A stretch of 64,000 bases of DNA from Asterias rubens. Lineage: Eukaryota > Echinodermata > Asteroidea > Forcipulatida > Asteriidae. The position numbers and the translations under genes are program-made. How positions within the stretch are numbered: the stretch's first letter is position 1; every line of letters starts with the position of its first letter. Below are positions 12,901 through 27,900 of this stretch, one piece after another. The stretch spans positions 2,978,501-3,042,500 of the forward strand of contig NC_047062.1 of the NCBI RefSeq assembly GCF_902459465.1, written 5' to 3'. The notes beneath the pieces were generated by a model. That model searched no databases. It was not told the origin of the DNA and saw only the letters and a list, made by a program, of their open reading frames with translations.

Positions 12901-15900
12901 TCGGAAAACTGAACATGGCGGAAAGTTGAAACCGCCACACCGAGGTTAACCCTACTCTTCCAAGTAAAGTGTTCTTGGTTCTTGGGCATATCAATCCTAG
13001 CACACAGGACAAACCGGCTTAATGTCCGATCCAAAGGACAAAGGAGTTACAAGAATGCATCTTGCTCAAGGACACAAGTGCCACAACAGGGACTGGAACC
13101 CATACTCTGCTGATCAGAAACACCAGAGCTTGAGTCCAGTGCTTTTAGCCAATCCACCACGACACAATATAAGTTTTCTCGGTCAATTTCGACAAATGAG
13201 CAGCCAATTTAACCACCAAGCTATTCTATTTTGCCGAATGGCCGAATTCTGAATTTGAAATGCAGTAACAACTGGAGAAGCAAAACATGAGCTTTAATTT
13301 GAACACATAAAAATGAAATTGGCTGCTCATTTGTCGAATTTGACCAATAAAACCAATAGTATTCAGATTACAATGATAAATAATAACTCTCAAATCTTTT
13401 TAGGGTTACGTTTATTGTAAACTGGGGAAATCTATAAGACGTACATCCTTAAGATCGATGTCTTGATATTGAGCAGGACACTGCACTCCAAGAACCTCCT
13501 CCGATTCACCCATCTCAACTTGCCTGTCTTCTATCCTCTCTTTCTCCAATTCCTTTAAAATAAATGTAACCATACAAACAATGAAACAACAAGGTTTTGA
13601 AACAGAACCCATAAATTTGTATGTCTTTTTCTTATGATTCACCTCACTCAAAAATGTGTCTTTTTGCTAGCAAAACCAATTCTGTAATGTTCCTTTAGTA
13701 AAAATAAAAACAATTTACATTTGAAAAATTGTAAACAATTATGCCACAAATGGCAAAGTAAGTTGTTTAATTGTTCTTAAAGCCTATAAGCATAGAAAAA
13801 AAAATTGCTATGCAGAAAAAAAACTGCTTAACATAATCTGGTTACCAGCCAAAATTCTGTTAAGTTTTGTTGTTGCAACTGGTTCCCCGTTCATTTTTTG
13901 CTTAGCAAAGAAATTTCTGAGCATATTTTTCTGCTTAACAACTTTATTAAGTTGTGGATTTGGGTTGGAAGTAAGTGGGCAAGGGGCATCATGGGTAACT
14001 ATTACCTCCTCTCCAATAACAGTGATTCCGGGGAATCTTGTAACCAGTGATGCCACGATGCAATATTGGGCTCTCCTGTCTGCCTCCGTCTGAGGATCAA
14101 AGATACCCTCTCCTCCCTGAAGACACACACAAATATAAAAACAAACGTTAGCCATCATTTAATTTATCATTTTCTTTGAAGGTTATGCACCTGGATAAGA
14201 CTCTTAAATGATTAATTTTTGAAATTTGTGTGGGTAGTGATAAGTTTCCGGTCGTAGGGATGTGACCAAGAGCTATGCTTATCACAGCTTCATAGAGATA
14301 TGGTATTGTAAAGTTTGCTGCAACAGTTTGGAAATCTCTCAAACAAGCTACATGTAAGTAGGATTTGAAACTTTGCATGTTTGCGGTAACACCATGTAAT
14401 AAAAATCTATAAATGAGTTGGGGTGGTTCTGAAAAGAACCATTGGATTAACTCGAGCTACATGTAGATGGTCCTCATATTTCTAATTGATCAAACTTTGG
14501 AGAGTAGGGTTGTTCATCTCAATTCTTTTCCTACAAAATTTGTGATTTCCCGTTAACCATTTATACATTTCTAATGATTCAAATCCAGATTCAAATCCAT
14601 ATTGAGCATTGAAACTATGAGCAACCTGTAAAAGAAGCAGATGTCAACAAACTTTGCAGGATACAAAGTAATGCACAATTCTAAACCCGGTCTTGACATC
14701 ACAAAACCTCAAACCACAGTGTGGTGGCACATCACACCTGTGTGCTATTGTTTACAGGGTACAAAGAAAAATAACGAGTTGTATAACAAATTGTAGGGGA
14801 TTGAATATGTTGTAATACACATTGTAGGGGATTAAGATTTAAAACAGGGGATTAAAAATATTGTATCACAAATAGTAGGGGATTAAGAATTAAGACACAT
14901 TGAGTCTGACTGGACTGACAATTTATGTCAATCATTCTTCCTGAAAAGTGTCTGGGACAATCCCATTTTTGTTATTCTTTTCTGCTTTGTTTATATACAT
15001 GAAGGGAATCTGTAAATGGATTTCAGCTTGTTACGGTTAAAGGTCCCAACCCTAAAATGAAGCTTGCAAGCCAAGAAAACAACAATGAGCCAATCAATGG
15101 AGACAATCTCAACGACACCTATCATCTCTTATGCTGTTTCTCATTCCTGACATCAGATAATAGATGTAGGCAGGTGTTAAAGCTTGGTGTTCTGTATCCA
15201 TACAGCAATCACGAACACTGATCTTCATAACGAACAGGGGCCAGACTCTTTCCCTTGCACTGATTTCAATAAGAAAAAAAACACCTTGAAAACAGCATAA
15301 TAAAAGGCTCATGTCACATGAGGCAATTTACAGACAACCAGTTCCATGCAATCTCAGAAGAAAAGGCATTCACATTTGAATGTTTACTCATTTTTAGAGG
15401 GATGTAAGACTTTGCTTGGAAAGTAACTAATGTGCTACAGATGTGTTCCTGTAGCATGCACTGCGCTTGGTTGCCTCCAAGTTGCTGTAAAAGTTGCCTC
15501 GTGTCACAGCCATCGGGACAACAAAGTCACTCTGCATTTTCTTGGGGTGCTGTTCGCGACTATTACTGTTGGGCAACATGTCCGCAAGCTAACATTCACG
15601 CTAGCTATACAGACTGGATACGTACTGTCATGTAATTGTACATGATATACAAATACAATAAACTACAACACATGGGGAGGACCTGTGTAGTTTTATTATT
15701 ATGAATGACACACACAAAGATCATACGCAATTCAAAACTAAACAGATGGATCTACGATTTGAACTTCTGTTATTAGCGTCACAACGTCCTGGATGGTTTC
15801 TGAATTGTAAATATGTACATTCCAGGCATTTTGAAAACCGTTTTCGGGCAATAAATATTTACAGGAGCCATGAAAATGTAAATAAATTAAAACGAGTGAT

Positions 15901-18900
15901 GACAAAAATGTTTTGAAAATCACTCCTCTAAACTGCTATGAGGTCATCCCCTTTTTCTTATCATACCTAAAGGCTTGGGAAAAACTTCAAGTTTGCTCAT
16001 ATGTGCATTATGTACAAAATACTAAAATAAAAATCATGCCTACGTGAATGCTCTTCCTGCTTTTTACGATGCTGGGAAAAAAGAACATCATGGTAAGATG
16101 AGAAGACGTAAAAAATGTCTTCAGTTTCCTTCTGAAAGTGACTTGTACTATGGAAAGTTTTAACGTTGAACCCTGGTGCGGTAACGCAGAACCCAAACTC
16201 AAAGAAAGCCGTTTCGATTGAAGATGGCAATCGCTTCCTACAAATCAGAAAGAAAATTATTAATTTCTGATCTATTTTTAGGCAGATTCTCGATGAAGGT
16301 ACCACTTTTATGAACTTTGTTACTTTTAGTGTACATCAACAATATCGACAACATTTTTTTAATTTAACGTCTTTGTCTCTATTATTTTAAAACTCTCAAA
16401 ACCAAACTCGATATTTTCGATACTACCCCACCATCTCATCGTACTAACATCATCTTCATATCTTTCAGCACTACATATTACTTTTCTGCTCTACCGGCTA
16501 AGCTTCGAATTGATGATACCCAAGCCTACATTCGTATGGACTGTGAAAGGGGTAACCCTGTTTCAGCCCTAGGAGTAGGTGGCAATGGCCTCTGGAAACA
16601 AATAATTGTAGCCCACACCTTGAAGTGGCCTTCAGGCCTTGTGTGTCAGGCGACTTGCATAAAATAAAATTAAAATAAAAAAATAAAAAAATACACATGT
16701 GTCGAATACTGAACAAAGTAATTTAAAAGGACACAAATTTGAAATGTGACACTATCCCCTAGCCATGACAAAACGGCATAAACTTTTGTTTTGACTAAAA
16801 GAGTTACACATGAAGAATGCAAGATCTGATACTTCACATAAGGTCATGATCAATTGTCCAAAATCATTTCTTGTGTGTCCTTGGAATTGTCCCAGTACAA
16901 TTTTGAATTTCCCACACTTGCCCATCCTCATGCAGTATCAGGCCTGGACAGTACATGGTATCAAGCACATGGAACACGCACCAAGAACACATACATGAAC
17001 GTGCATCTAAGCACTTCTCCAAGAAAAGAAGAAGAAACTAAATCAAAACCCAGTACTTCACTACACCATGCTTTGATAACTAACCAAATAAAAATAAAAA
17101 ACTACAGTTCTTAAAGAATTTTCAAATACGGCCCTGACTATATTGGAATATATGAATACTACAAGGCAATCAAGGCTGTATGACAGGCGTCATGAAATGA
17201 GAGCTGGACAGGTGATGACGTACGCAGTGGCAATGGCAGGTTAACCGAGAGTCAGGACGATGAACTTGTGATATATCCAGCGTTAACTCACCACTGATTC
17301 ATGGGCTATCACTGCCGCTATATACGTAGGGACGTTACGAACGCTGTATATGGCTTGCTGAATCTGATCAATTCTCATTATTCAAATGAGTAACCAATGG
17401 TACTCCGCTCGATGACGTTTTACAAACGAAAATTCCATTACTTTACAACTCATTATTATGATATATATTTTTTTCTTTCTTTTTTTTTCTTTTTTCTATT
17501 TTGCATGCAAATTGAATTATTGAAATGCATGGTCATTTTTTTTCCCCTTAAGAACGTGAAAAGAAGTCAGTTTCTCTTTTTCTTGGTAAGGCCTGGTGCA
17601 GCTTTCATCGCAACTCAAAGTTATTTTGTTTTAATAAATGCTGTTATTTATAGTATTATTATTTTAAACAACTCTTCTTTGTGCATGGAAATTGCCACAC
17701 TACATGCATTTAGATACCATGTAATGCCTAGGTAAGTAGAAATGAACATCATGAAATTGTTAATGTGATAACTTACTTTACTTGAATGAAGGGAGCAAGA
17801 ACATTTTTATTCCCGCCAAAATATTGTTTGTACAATAAATAAAAAAATCGGCCGATTACAACCTAAGTCCATCTTTTTCCAAATATTGATATAACTGTAT
17901 AAATATTCATAACTTGACAAATGACCAGTTTTGATTTGTTTGAAGAGTAAATTACATTAAGTGGAGCAAATCTTGCCGTGACCTTTGTTTGGCTGCCATG
18001 TGATTTTCTTTTATAACATCAAACTTGAGATTTTTGGGGGGGATTTTTTTTTTTATTTGAGATGGCTGTTTTTATATTTGGGTTACCCCAGCTCAAGAAT
18101 AACGCAGGGAACTTAAAAGTCTGTCAATCATTTTTGGTAAGTCAATGCCTTTTCAGCATTACAAAAAATAACATTCACATTAATATTTCCCCTCCTAAAA
18201 TCTAACCTTGCCCCAGATGTTGGCCAAGATTAATAGTGCTGCTGCTGTTGGTCTATAAATGCCCGCAAATCATACTTTCTATGGTCATACTGGTGTATCT
18301 ACACATCATGTGGCACATCATGTACTGTCTCAACAAGGAACTACAAGCTCCAATTGTATTGCAATCATTTGCAGTTTTCAAGTTATTGTTGAATATATGT
18401 GTGCATAACGGCATGTGTATCGATTGCAGGGAAAAAAAACACCTCATTCCTCAAGTCAATAAATAACTGTATACAGTATGAGGAAAAACCCCAAATACGT
18501 TTAATGCATTGGCACAAATTGCTTTTATAGTGTTCGTTTGACCCTTTAAGTTCATGTGTCTGCAACAATGAAACAGCCTTGGAGAACTACTCAATAATTC
18601 TGAAGACCCAGCATCGATGCTGCACTAACAAAAAATGTATTAGGCCTAGAACATACTTGACATCCAGAGCTCTATTCAACTTGCCATCTCTACTGTCAGG
18701 GGAATTTAATGTTCAATTATATGGCATGACGTAGTTAGATAGAACATTAAATGAAGGAATAACACCTTGGCAATGGCAGTGTAAACACTACTTTCAATAT
18801 GCTACACACATCCATAAGACAACAGGCTGAAGGGGGGTGTTGGCAACCAGACTACATCACACAGCAATACAGCATAATGAAGCTACTGGTACTAGACAAT

Positions 18901-21900
18901 GATTCACATGACTAATAAAGACGAACTCCTGTGACAGAGAGAGAGAGAAAGCTGCAAGGACTGATGCAACTCTACACTGCTGCTGCGCTAAAAATAGATG
19001 CTGCATTGAGGGTTATTTATAGATGCGCTATGAATAGAACCGAGATGGTTGAAACTAGTCAATGGAGTGTTCTACTACACACTGTGGCACATGTGTCATA
19101 TCATACAGCGTAAATGCTAGATTTTTTTACCAAAATCATCAGGACAGCAAAGTCTTTGAATGGAATTGATGTCAAATGTAGAAGATGGGGGGCCTATACT
19201 GATTTATTTTGAACAAAAAGGTTTCTAAGCAGATTTTATTCTTGTATTTTCTGACGTAAAGAGAGAAAAATGTCATGTACAATGTACCAAATATAATGTG
19301 TAGTAAATATAAGTTTTCTGGTTCTTATCATGAGAAATATCTTGTTCACTTATTTAAAAGACTTTGTGACAATTGCAACATTTTCAACTGTGTACTCCCT
19401 AAAGCTTAAATCCTGAGCAATATTATTCGTGTAACATTAACAACTACTGTAGGCAACAGCTTTCAAGCGACACATACTATTGAACGAAAATGAACCATGT
19501 TTAGATTAGTATTAACTAAAGCTCCGACTGAATTGTTGTTTTTCTTTCTGATGTTTCTAATCTTAATAAGGAAATGAAATTATGCTCAGTTTAATTTATG
19601 TCTATTTATTTAGTCAGATCTCACCCAAAAAAAAGACAGAGTCCAACAGATAAAACCTTTTGCAAAGCATCTAGTACTTCTCCAATTCATTAGTTTTCCA
19701 TGTGTCAATTAAAAAATGCTCAGTTTGAATTAATGTGGCCCATCTCTTGTTATTTACGCCGTCTACAAGATGTCGTATTTCTTTCTCACAATCCACCCTC
19801 CAAGACTAATATTATAATGAACATAGTCTTATACACTGTCACACAACCCCCCCAATGCCAAACCATATAGTACATATTTATTTTTAGATGCTCGATACGC
19901 AACAATAATAGCACCAAAGCAGACAAGTTTGCGTGGGTTGATGATATATGTGCATACTATGACCAAATATAGCATAAACTTGGAGATGAAAAGGGTTCTA
20001 CTCAAAGGGGAAAACCTTTGGGAGAATAGCTGGCCTTGGCCAGTGGTTGTTAAAGAGCCATGAGACGGGGTCGTTATTTAAAAAGAAAAATCACAAGCAT
20101 TTCTCTTGTGGGTTTCTCACTCCTTTTTTTAAATGCACAAAAAGATCGTCAAGGTTATTTATAAAGATTTGAGATGTGAAGTTTCTGTCCTTTACCAGGG
20201 AAAAGGTCCTTCCTTTTAAAGGGAAGGTACACGTTTGGTAATTGTCAAAGACCAGTCTTATCACTTGGTGTATCCCAACATAAGCATACAAAATAACATG
20301 CCTGTGATAATTTTAACTAAGTTGGTCATCAAAGTTGCGAGAAAATGATGAGAGAAAAACACCCTTGTTGGACGAATTTGTATGCTCTTAGATAGAAATA
20401 ATTTAGTGAGAAACTACCTTTTTTCTCAAAATCTATGCTACTTCAGAGGGAGCCGTTTCTCACAATGTTTTATACTAAAAACAGCTCTACAATGCTCGTT
20501 TACCAAGTCAGTTTTTAAGTTAATATTTGTTTTGAGTAATTACCAAACGTGTACCTTCCCTTTAATCTATAAATATTTATCTTTTAACAATGACGAATGA
20601 TTTGGTGGCAACTTTTTGACCTTTCATTTCATTATAGTTACTTATACCAAAATACCAGCCAAAGTCTAATAAAAAAAGACGATTGATACAGACAAAATAA
20701 ATACTCAGGATACTAATTGCAAACCTGCTTTGATGAAATTTAAAACTAACAATTTCTCATATAAACAATATGTTTTGTTTAAATTCAGTAGATTCCGAGC
20801 TTGACTTCCATTTTTAACTCCGACCAGGAGACTTTCATAAATGGAAATTTTATTTAGATGCTTGGTCTTAACTCCTCACAGGTTGCATCTTAGAGTAACA
20901 ATTAATTACACGGTCTTGTGCTCCATTCAGTGTGACCATGACCCCTTTAGAAGTGTCTTTAGCCTTTCATTCCAAAAACTTATCAAATCATATAAAACAA
21001 AATTTACTTGTTTCATCCATCCTCTTTAATTTCTACAAGTGAGTTGTTTTTGTTTTCTCTCCAGTCAGTAAACAACATCAACTTCATTGCTTGCATTCAC
21101 CAAGCATAGTACCCCCCCCCCTCTTCCCTCGCCCCCCCCCCCCCAAGAATAAAAACAAAAAAGGATATTACCCCAGGCCTGGAGTGACACGCAGGCCACA
21201 GCCTCGGTTGCTCATGGTCTTGGTGCCCTTCAAAAGTTACCCATTGACTTAAAGATTTTCTCATAGAAGTGCCCTTTGCAAATGGAAATGGCCTTGCCCT
21301 TTCAGTATGTTCAAAAATGAAATTCAAGGCCTGGCACCCGGACTACTTCAAAAGAAATTAAAGGTTTGGCAGGGGCGGCCCGCGGATGAGCACCATGCTA
21401 CTAGGTAGTCTTGACTCCAAGTGAGTACTATTGGTCACGTTTTCTTGAGACATCACTGCAACAACTGAGGGTGATGAATTAACAGTCAGTTTACGCTTCT
21501 TGCCGTGCCAAGTGTTTTTCCACTTTCTACAGTAAGTGTTAAAAGTTTTTTGGATGTGTTTTTTAATTAAATGGGTGCACTTTCGCCAGTCGGGCGAGGA
21601 TGCTATGCAACTTTTACATTCACAAGGCATTGTCATCACAACACTTTGCTCATTACATTATAATTAATTACATTATTACATTATAATAATAATACACTGT
21701 ACTTATATATTTTATAGTACCTCACACAAATGTCCTTTAAAAAAAAAGATAAATTAATTAAAGAAGTGCATTACTCACATTGTTATATGGAAATTACAAC
21801 GCGATTTCTTTTCATTGTCAATCAATTCTTCAGTACATGTAAACAGAAATAAAAATGTAAACATGTATTGCATGCACCATCAGCAGAAAAATATTGTTGT

Positions 21901-24900
21901 AAAAAACTTTAAAAAACTGTGAGTTAACCGTACACAGAATTGAAAAAAATATTAGCATTATGGTGAAGATACTGTGTCTGTAGTCACTGTTACATACAGT
22001 ATGATGTTGAATTGCTGCCCAATGAAAATAAATATGTACTGCTATTAACCACTTGAAAGCGCATGAGTGAATTAAGTATCTGATTATCTCAGTACAGACT
22101 CTTCAGTGACTAAGGAATATGGTCACACTGTGCATCTCTGTATACAGTCACAACAAATCATACACTAAGGTACTTTAACACAGCTTGTTTTAAAATACAT
22201 GATGTGTTTGCATACCCTGCAAAGACAATCACAACGAGATAATATATTGTGGAGGAGGGTTTATGTTTCCTTCAATTAAATGCCTTTTAATGGTGCCTTT
22301 TAATGGTGCCTAACCTATTTAACTGTATATGGTTCGCTATTCTCATCAGATTCAGTTTATGCGAAACTGCATTCTGCTACAGCAGAGTACACCAGTCTAG
22401 TGTGGCAGCACATGTTGACGGTGAACTTTTTCGAATTAGATCCTGATAAATAAAAAAAATTCACATGCATCAGGCAGAGACACTGTGTGGCATAATATAT
22501 TTAGAATGTCGTAACGTAATTCATAATCTGCAAAGATGAACCGAAAGCAATATATTTATATCATGCAAATGATACATGTACACACTGCCAGCGAAAAGAT
22601 TTGAGTAGCTAACCACTCCTTGATAAGAGCACAATGTACATTCATCATCTGCAAACCACGTTATTTCCAAAAAAATGAGGTGCATACATGTATGCCTGAA
22701 TATTGGACAAAAGATTCCCGCCCAAACTTGTCATGGGATTAAATTGCAGAAATCACATTTTAAGACTCTTTTAAAAACCAGGGGCTGGAAAGAGCACAAA
22801 ATAAAATGGATGCAATTAATGACCATGCCCGTGGCGATGTCTTCCACACCACATTCACAAACCAGATTCCGATCCCAAGATCTATTTTTGACTATTATTA
22901 TCTCTCCCGTTCTTATTTTAGCCGTAATTCTAGAGCCCTGGTGTTATTCCTAGCCATTGACGTCACACAGTCGCTGTTGCCCTAGCAACAAGCAATACTT
23001 GTCATCCAGAGGAGCTCCCATGCCTAATGATCGACACTCGGAACGCTGGAAATATTTAAGGGGGAATATATGTGGTTGTGTATGTGTGTGTGTACGTACA
23101 TGAACGTGTGGTCCAGGGATGCTTAAAGCCTTGCAATATTACTGCATTGAGATCTTGCAGGGAAAAACAAAATACAGACTCCAAAGAATTACTGCATTTG
23201 CATTCGTTTTATCAATTACACCATGTTATATAATGCATGTAGCGTTGAAATATGCACACTGATGCAGAGCCCAAATAATTCTTAGCACTGAATTTGAAGT
23301 AGAAATTCAATCCAAAATGAACAATATGTCAGTCTGTAATGAGTGTAATTATTTTATTGCCTTGACTTGACATGCACTCTAAATCCTCTACTTCATGACA
23401 ATAGTTTAAGCTAAGCTGAAGGGCTTGTTCCCAGCGCACTATCCCGTCATTATATGATATTTGACATTGGGATCAACTAGAATCATAATCATGATCATAG
23501 TCATAATCATATCCATCTCCAAATCTGTGTCTGTGTCTAAAAGAACATAATTTATTTATAGATATAATAAATTTTCAGCTCTCTTCAACTCACCAACCCC
23601 TTTTCTCAGCTGGCCCATTTTCATAGAGCTGCTTAAAGCAAAACAAAATTATGCTCCAGACCAGCATAAGGTTAAGCCAAAACATCATGTCACAAGTACA
23701 TTCTGTGCACGGTATCTTGCTTATTTTTGCTACACGGAAAATAATAAGCAACATATTTTGCTAAAGCAGCACTATGAAATTGTGGGCCCTCTGGATCTAA
23801 AATTTTCATCAAATGTTTGTCCAATAGCTGTGTTCAAGATGTATTACATTAATTTGTTCTTTTGTTTATGAAAACAAGGTGAGATTAGCAAAAGGGCGTT
23901 TTCTAAATTGTCTAATATTTGTGGGAGCAAACAATTTTTTTTTTTTCTGAGGATGTTTTATACAGTCTGTAAAAAAACAATTTCAAAAATCTTTTGCAAA
24001 ATAAATAATGAACCGCCCATCTATTCGGCAAAAAATATACATATTATTGCTTTATTCTAGCCTTCGAGAAAGACTCTAATAGGGTCAAAACATTGCTCTA
24101 TTAACTACCATTTCTACCATACATTGTACATGTAGGTCCTTTTGGTTGGTAAGCAGTTCGGCTAATTCTATTTTCTCAAAAGTCTCCATACTCAAGAGCA
24201 AATCTTGCCTTAAATGATGCATATCAGAAAACTCCAGATAACTAACAAAAAACAACGATTTCTTTTGCTTTCTACTTTTAACTTGAGGGTGTTCTCTAAA
24301 ACAAAACTCATGTTGTGCACTATGTAATTTGTGCTCTATATACGTAAATAGTGCTGAGCTGTGTTGCACATTACGCATGTAACACGCCCATTGGGACCAA
24401 ACCTCACATGGACTCAGCAATCCGCTCGCAAACGAAAGTCCCAAGCAGTACATTTTGCCAACAACATGAGCTCTCTGTGGGAAATATTTTGATCAACGTT
24501 CTCTTGGTGCAATAGTAAATTAAAAAATTTATATTCAAAATATTTTTTGAAGGAATTTGGAAAACAAGTTAAAAATATTTACATGAGCTCTGACTAAGAA
24601 GTAAGATAAATCCAGGCACCTCTGATCAGCAAAACAACTGCCTGTGCAACACAACATTAAAGTTGAATTGTATTTTGCAAATGACATCCTTGCTTAAAAT
24701 TCACAGTAAATATTTTAAAGAAATGTTAAACTGTTAGGTTTGGGATTTATTTTTGTTTTGTTTCCAAAAAAGCTTTATACTGCTTTAGATTGTTATTGGA
24801 GGCCTATAAGATTATCTGGCAATTTTTTTAATTTTTTTTTTAATCAGCAAAAATTACTTGTGCTCAAACAGAATGGGGGGGGGGGACTCTTCTACCACAT

Positions 24901-27900
24901 ACCATTCATGAATCAGCCGTGTGATTATTGATACAGAAAAGATGTAATCAGTTCGATTCTCCAAACCCTAATCAGAACATGGGAGGCAAGAAAGACTTTG
25001 CGAGATAACTAAAAAAACTCTGAGCTGCTTTTGTCATTCTCCAACAACGGTGGTGTCTCATTTCATCAATTTCTTTTTTTTTCTTTTTTCTTTTTTATCT
25101 TCTCTCCCTCCAGGGGCCTTCACACCATTGTTGTAAAACACTGACGTCATCGCCTGAGCATTCCTGAAGGGGACTACTGCTAAATCGGATAAGGAGGCAG
25201 TCTTTATGGGTCAACGAAGGAACAGGGTCTCCTTTCTCCATCAGACGTTGGGACTCTCCGCTCCGTCCGTGAGAGTAATAGACAAACTTTGCGCATGTAG
25301 CAACTATGACGTAGGCAACAGTGGAGTGTCTGACCATATATGGAGAAATCTGTTTTGATTTTGATCAGGCTGGAGTTTCATTGAACCAGGGCTCTCTCTC
25401 TCTCTTGCTCTGTGGATGCATTAAGGCAGCCGGACATATCTATGCCCACCAGCACTCACAGAGAATCAGTATGGGACTCAATCAAACCCATTCACAAAAT
25501 CCCTTCACGTGTCTCCTTTTTAGTTTGGACCTAATGATATTCATATAATTGTCACTTTCTCTCAGTTTGTCCTTATTATCGATTTTCCTTTAGACTGAAA
25601 TATATTGAAAGATGTAAAGTGTACAATGATTTTGTGTTCCCTTTCAAATAGCAGTTTAAGTTTTGGCCAAGCATGTTGTCATTCTCACTATCTTCAATAG
25701 ATAATAATAAAGTTTTTTTATTTATTTATTTATTTATCCGATGTAAAAAATTCATTAAAGTAACATAAATTATTGTGGTCTTTAGAGTAAAATGTATAAA
25801 AGAGTTGGAATAAATACCTTAAGCGGTTGTTTAACAAATGGCAGGGTCATGGGCTTGTAGTATTTGGCTCAGTCCTTTATTGCATGGCCACAACCCAATC
25901 AAGGTTGTAAATGGTCCTATGAGACCACATCACTACTCTTTCCCTTTTATAAATGCCCTTTTTGTTAATAAGTAGTACTAAGTCTGCGCCTCATTCGTTA
26001 ATTACTTACTATTTTTCCCCACCTCTTCCCACCCTTGATATTGTCCTTTGTGTTTCCATCTTCTTGTGGCCAAGCCAGTCCCTTCCTTTCAACCCCCCCC
26101 CCCCATTTGTCCCCCTATTAATTGTTTACCCCTTGTTTTTTTCTGTATGCTTTCTAACCCACTTCATGTATTTCCACTTCACTGCTTATGTTTCACTTAG
26201 TTACCTGTTCATGTTTGTTGTGTTGTCATTTAGTCTTCCAGAAAGACTCTGCTAGGGTCGAAACGTCAGGCCATTAACTATTTTTTGCATTTATACCATC
26301 GGTCCATTTAGTTGGTAAGTTGTTTGCAACAGCTAATTTTATTTTCTCAAGTTTAGTAATATGCGTAAAAATGTAAAACTTTTCTAAATCTCATTACATT
26401 TTCAGGCAGCTAACAGTTCTGACTGGCTCCCCTGTACAAAGATATTGTCTCAAAGTTGGTAGAGCGCCAGCATGTTAAACTCTGTTTAGCTCTTTGGTTC
26501 AAATCCTGCTCCAGTAAAATGTTCTTTATTCAACCCCCAAATCATTTAACATTACGAAAGTCAGTTTCCCTCATTGTTTATTATAAAATAAAACCTAGTC
26601 ATCTAAGAGATGCAGACTGCAGATGAGTGCATTTTGCGTAATGATTATTATAGAAGCTGTCATCAATATTGCGGGCGGCCCATTCTCAACTCAATTTTTC
26701 CTCAGGTAAACATTTTGTTGTTGTGTAACAACACGAAAAGAGACAAATAACAATAAAGATAACTTTGAAGACTCGGAGAGTTAGCAAAGCAGTATTCTTT
26801 GAGGTGTGAACAATTGTCAGGAAGGCTCGTAAATCAACAGCGAAATTTGACAGCACTTATGTACAATTTGTACGCTCCACGTCAGGCTACGACTTTGAAA
26901 CAATGCAACATGCTGCGTAGGTATTGTGAAACAACAGCACAGGGTTAAGCAGTGCATACAAAAAAATGGCAGATGTTTCAAACTGCAATAATAAAACAAA
27001 ATTATGTTTTTTTTTCCTTCAAAATGACAGAGCGAAAAATTCATCATATTTTTCCATTTTTATAACCCTAGCCTTGAAAGTTACCATTGAACTTTTTTTG
27101 CATCCCCTCCATGATACAAGTATATCAATATTAAATTTACATAGACATACGCGGTATAATCTTCCATTGATATCTCGATAGTGGAGCTTGTTTGCAATAC
27201 TGAACAGATACAGATACCGTAAAGCAATTGTTTAAGCCAAAATAAAATCAGTTATTCACCTGCCATTTATAGTTCTACCTTAACGCTCAGATGAATATTT
27301 CAGTTCAATAAATAGCAAGGATGGATAAGTTACCACAAAGTCGCATGTTAATAAGTGTTGCTTTTGAAGAATTTGGGCAAGAAACATCTACATCATTTCA
27401 CAATACAGAAGGAGAGTCTCAACATGTTAACTTTAGAATTGGATGCCTGAAAAACCTGTGCCGTCAAAATGTACATTTAAGCAAATGTGTGTAAATATCA
27501 ATAATTTTTCTATATTAGAATATAAATGATAGTGTAGGTGATGAGTGTTTACATTTTTATTTCATTCATAAATTCAAGTTTCTTGGACAGGCAAAATATA
27601 AGTGGGGCACCAGTCGCAAAAGTGCAAAATGTTTGGAACTTCTGTTGGGAAAGATTTTCTTGTGCTTAAAGGATGTTTTTGCTAAGCACAGTAATATCAT
27701 GCTCATAAAATAAGACTACCAGGCAAAATACTGTGTCGCATGTTCCATTTGTGACTGACATCCTGCATGTGGCTTAGCTGAAACTTTTTAGCAAAATTGT
27801 TTGCTTAAGCATGTCTACAAAGTTGGACCCTTGTATGTTTTTCTACTCTCGGCAAATGTGTGTGATCATCAGATACTGGATACATACCACAGAGGGGGAA

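Noticed and set aside
13022..13252. 76-codon plus-strand frame
   Set aside because: It lies across a tRNA-derived SINE in the opposite orientation.
24085..24453. 122-codon minus-strand frame
   Set aside because: Its 3' part is the reverse of a dispersed hammerhead-like repeat, and the rest has no recognisable domain or splice context.
25095..25337. 80-codon minus-strand frame near a more GC-rich patch in BPNT1 intron 1
   Set aside because: No domain or homologous phrase; treated as chance.
25953..26255. 100-codon hydrophobic plus-strand frame
   Set aside because: It is the pyrimidine-rich upstream part of a dispersed repeat (shared with 31390-31500); hydrophobicity comes from T-rich codons.
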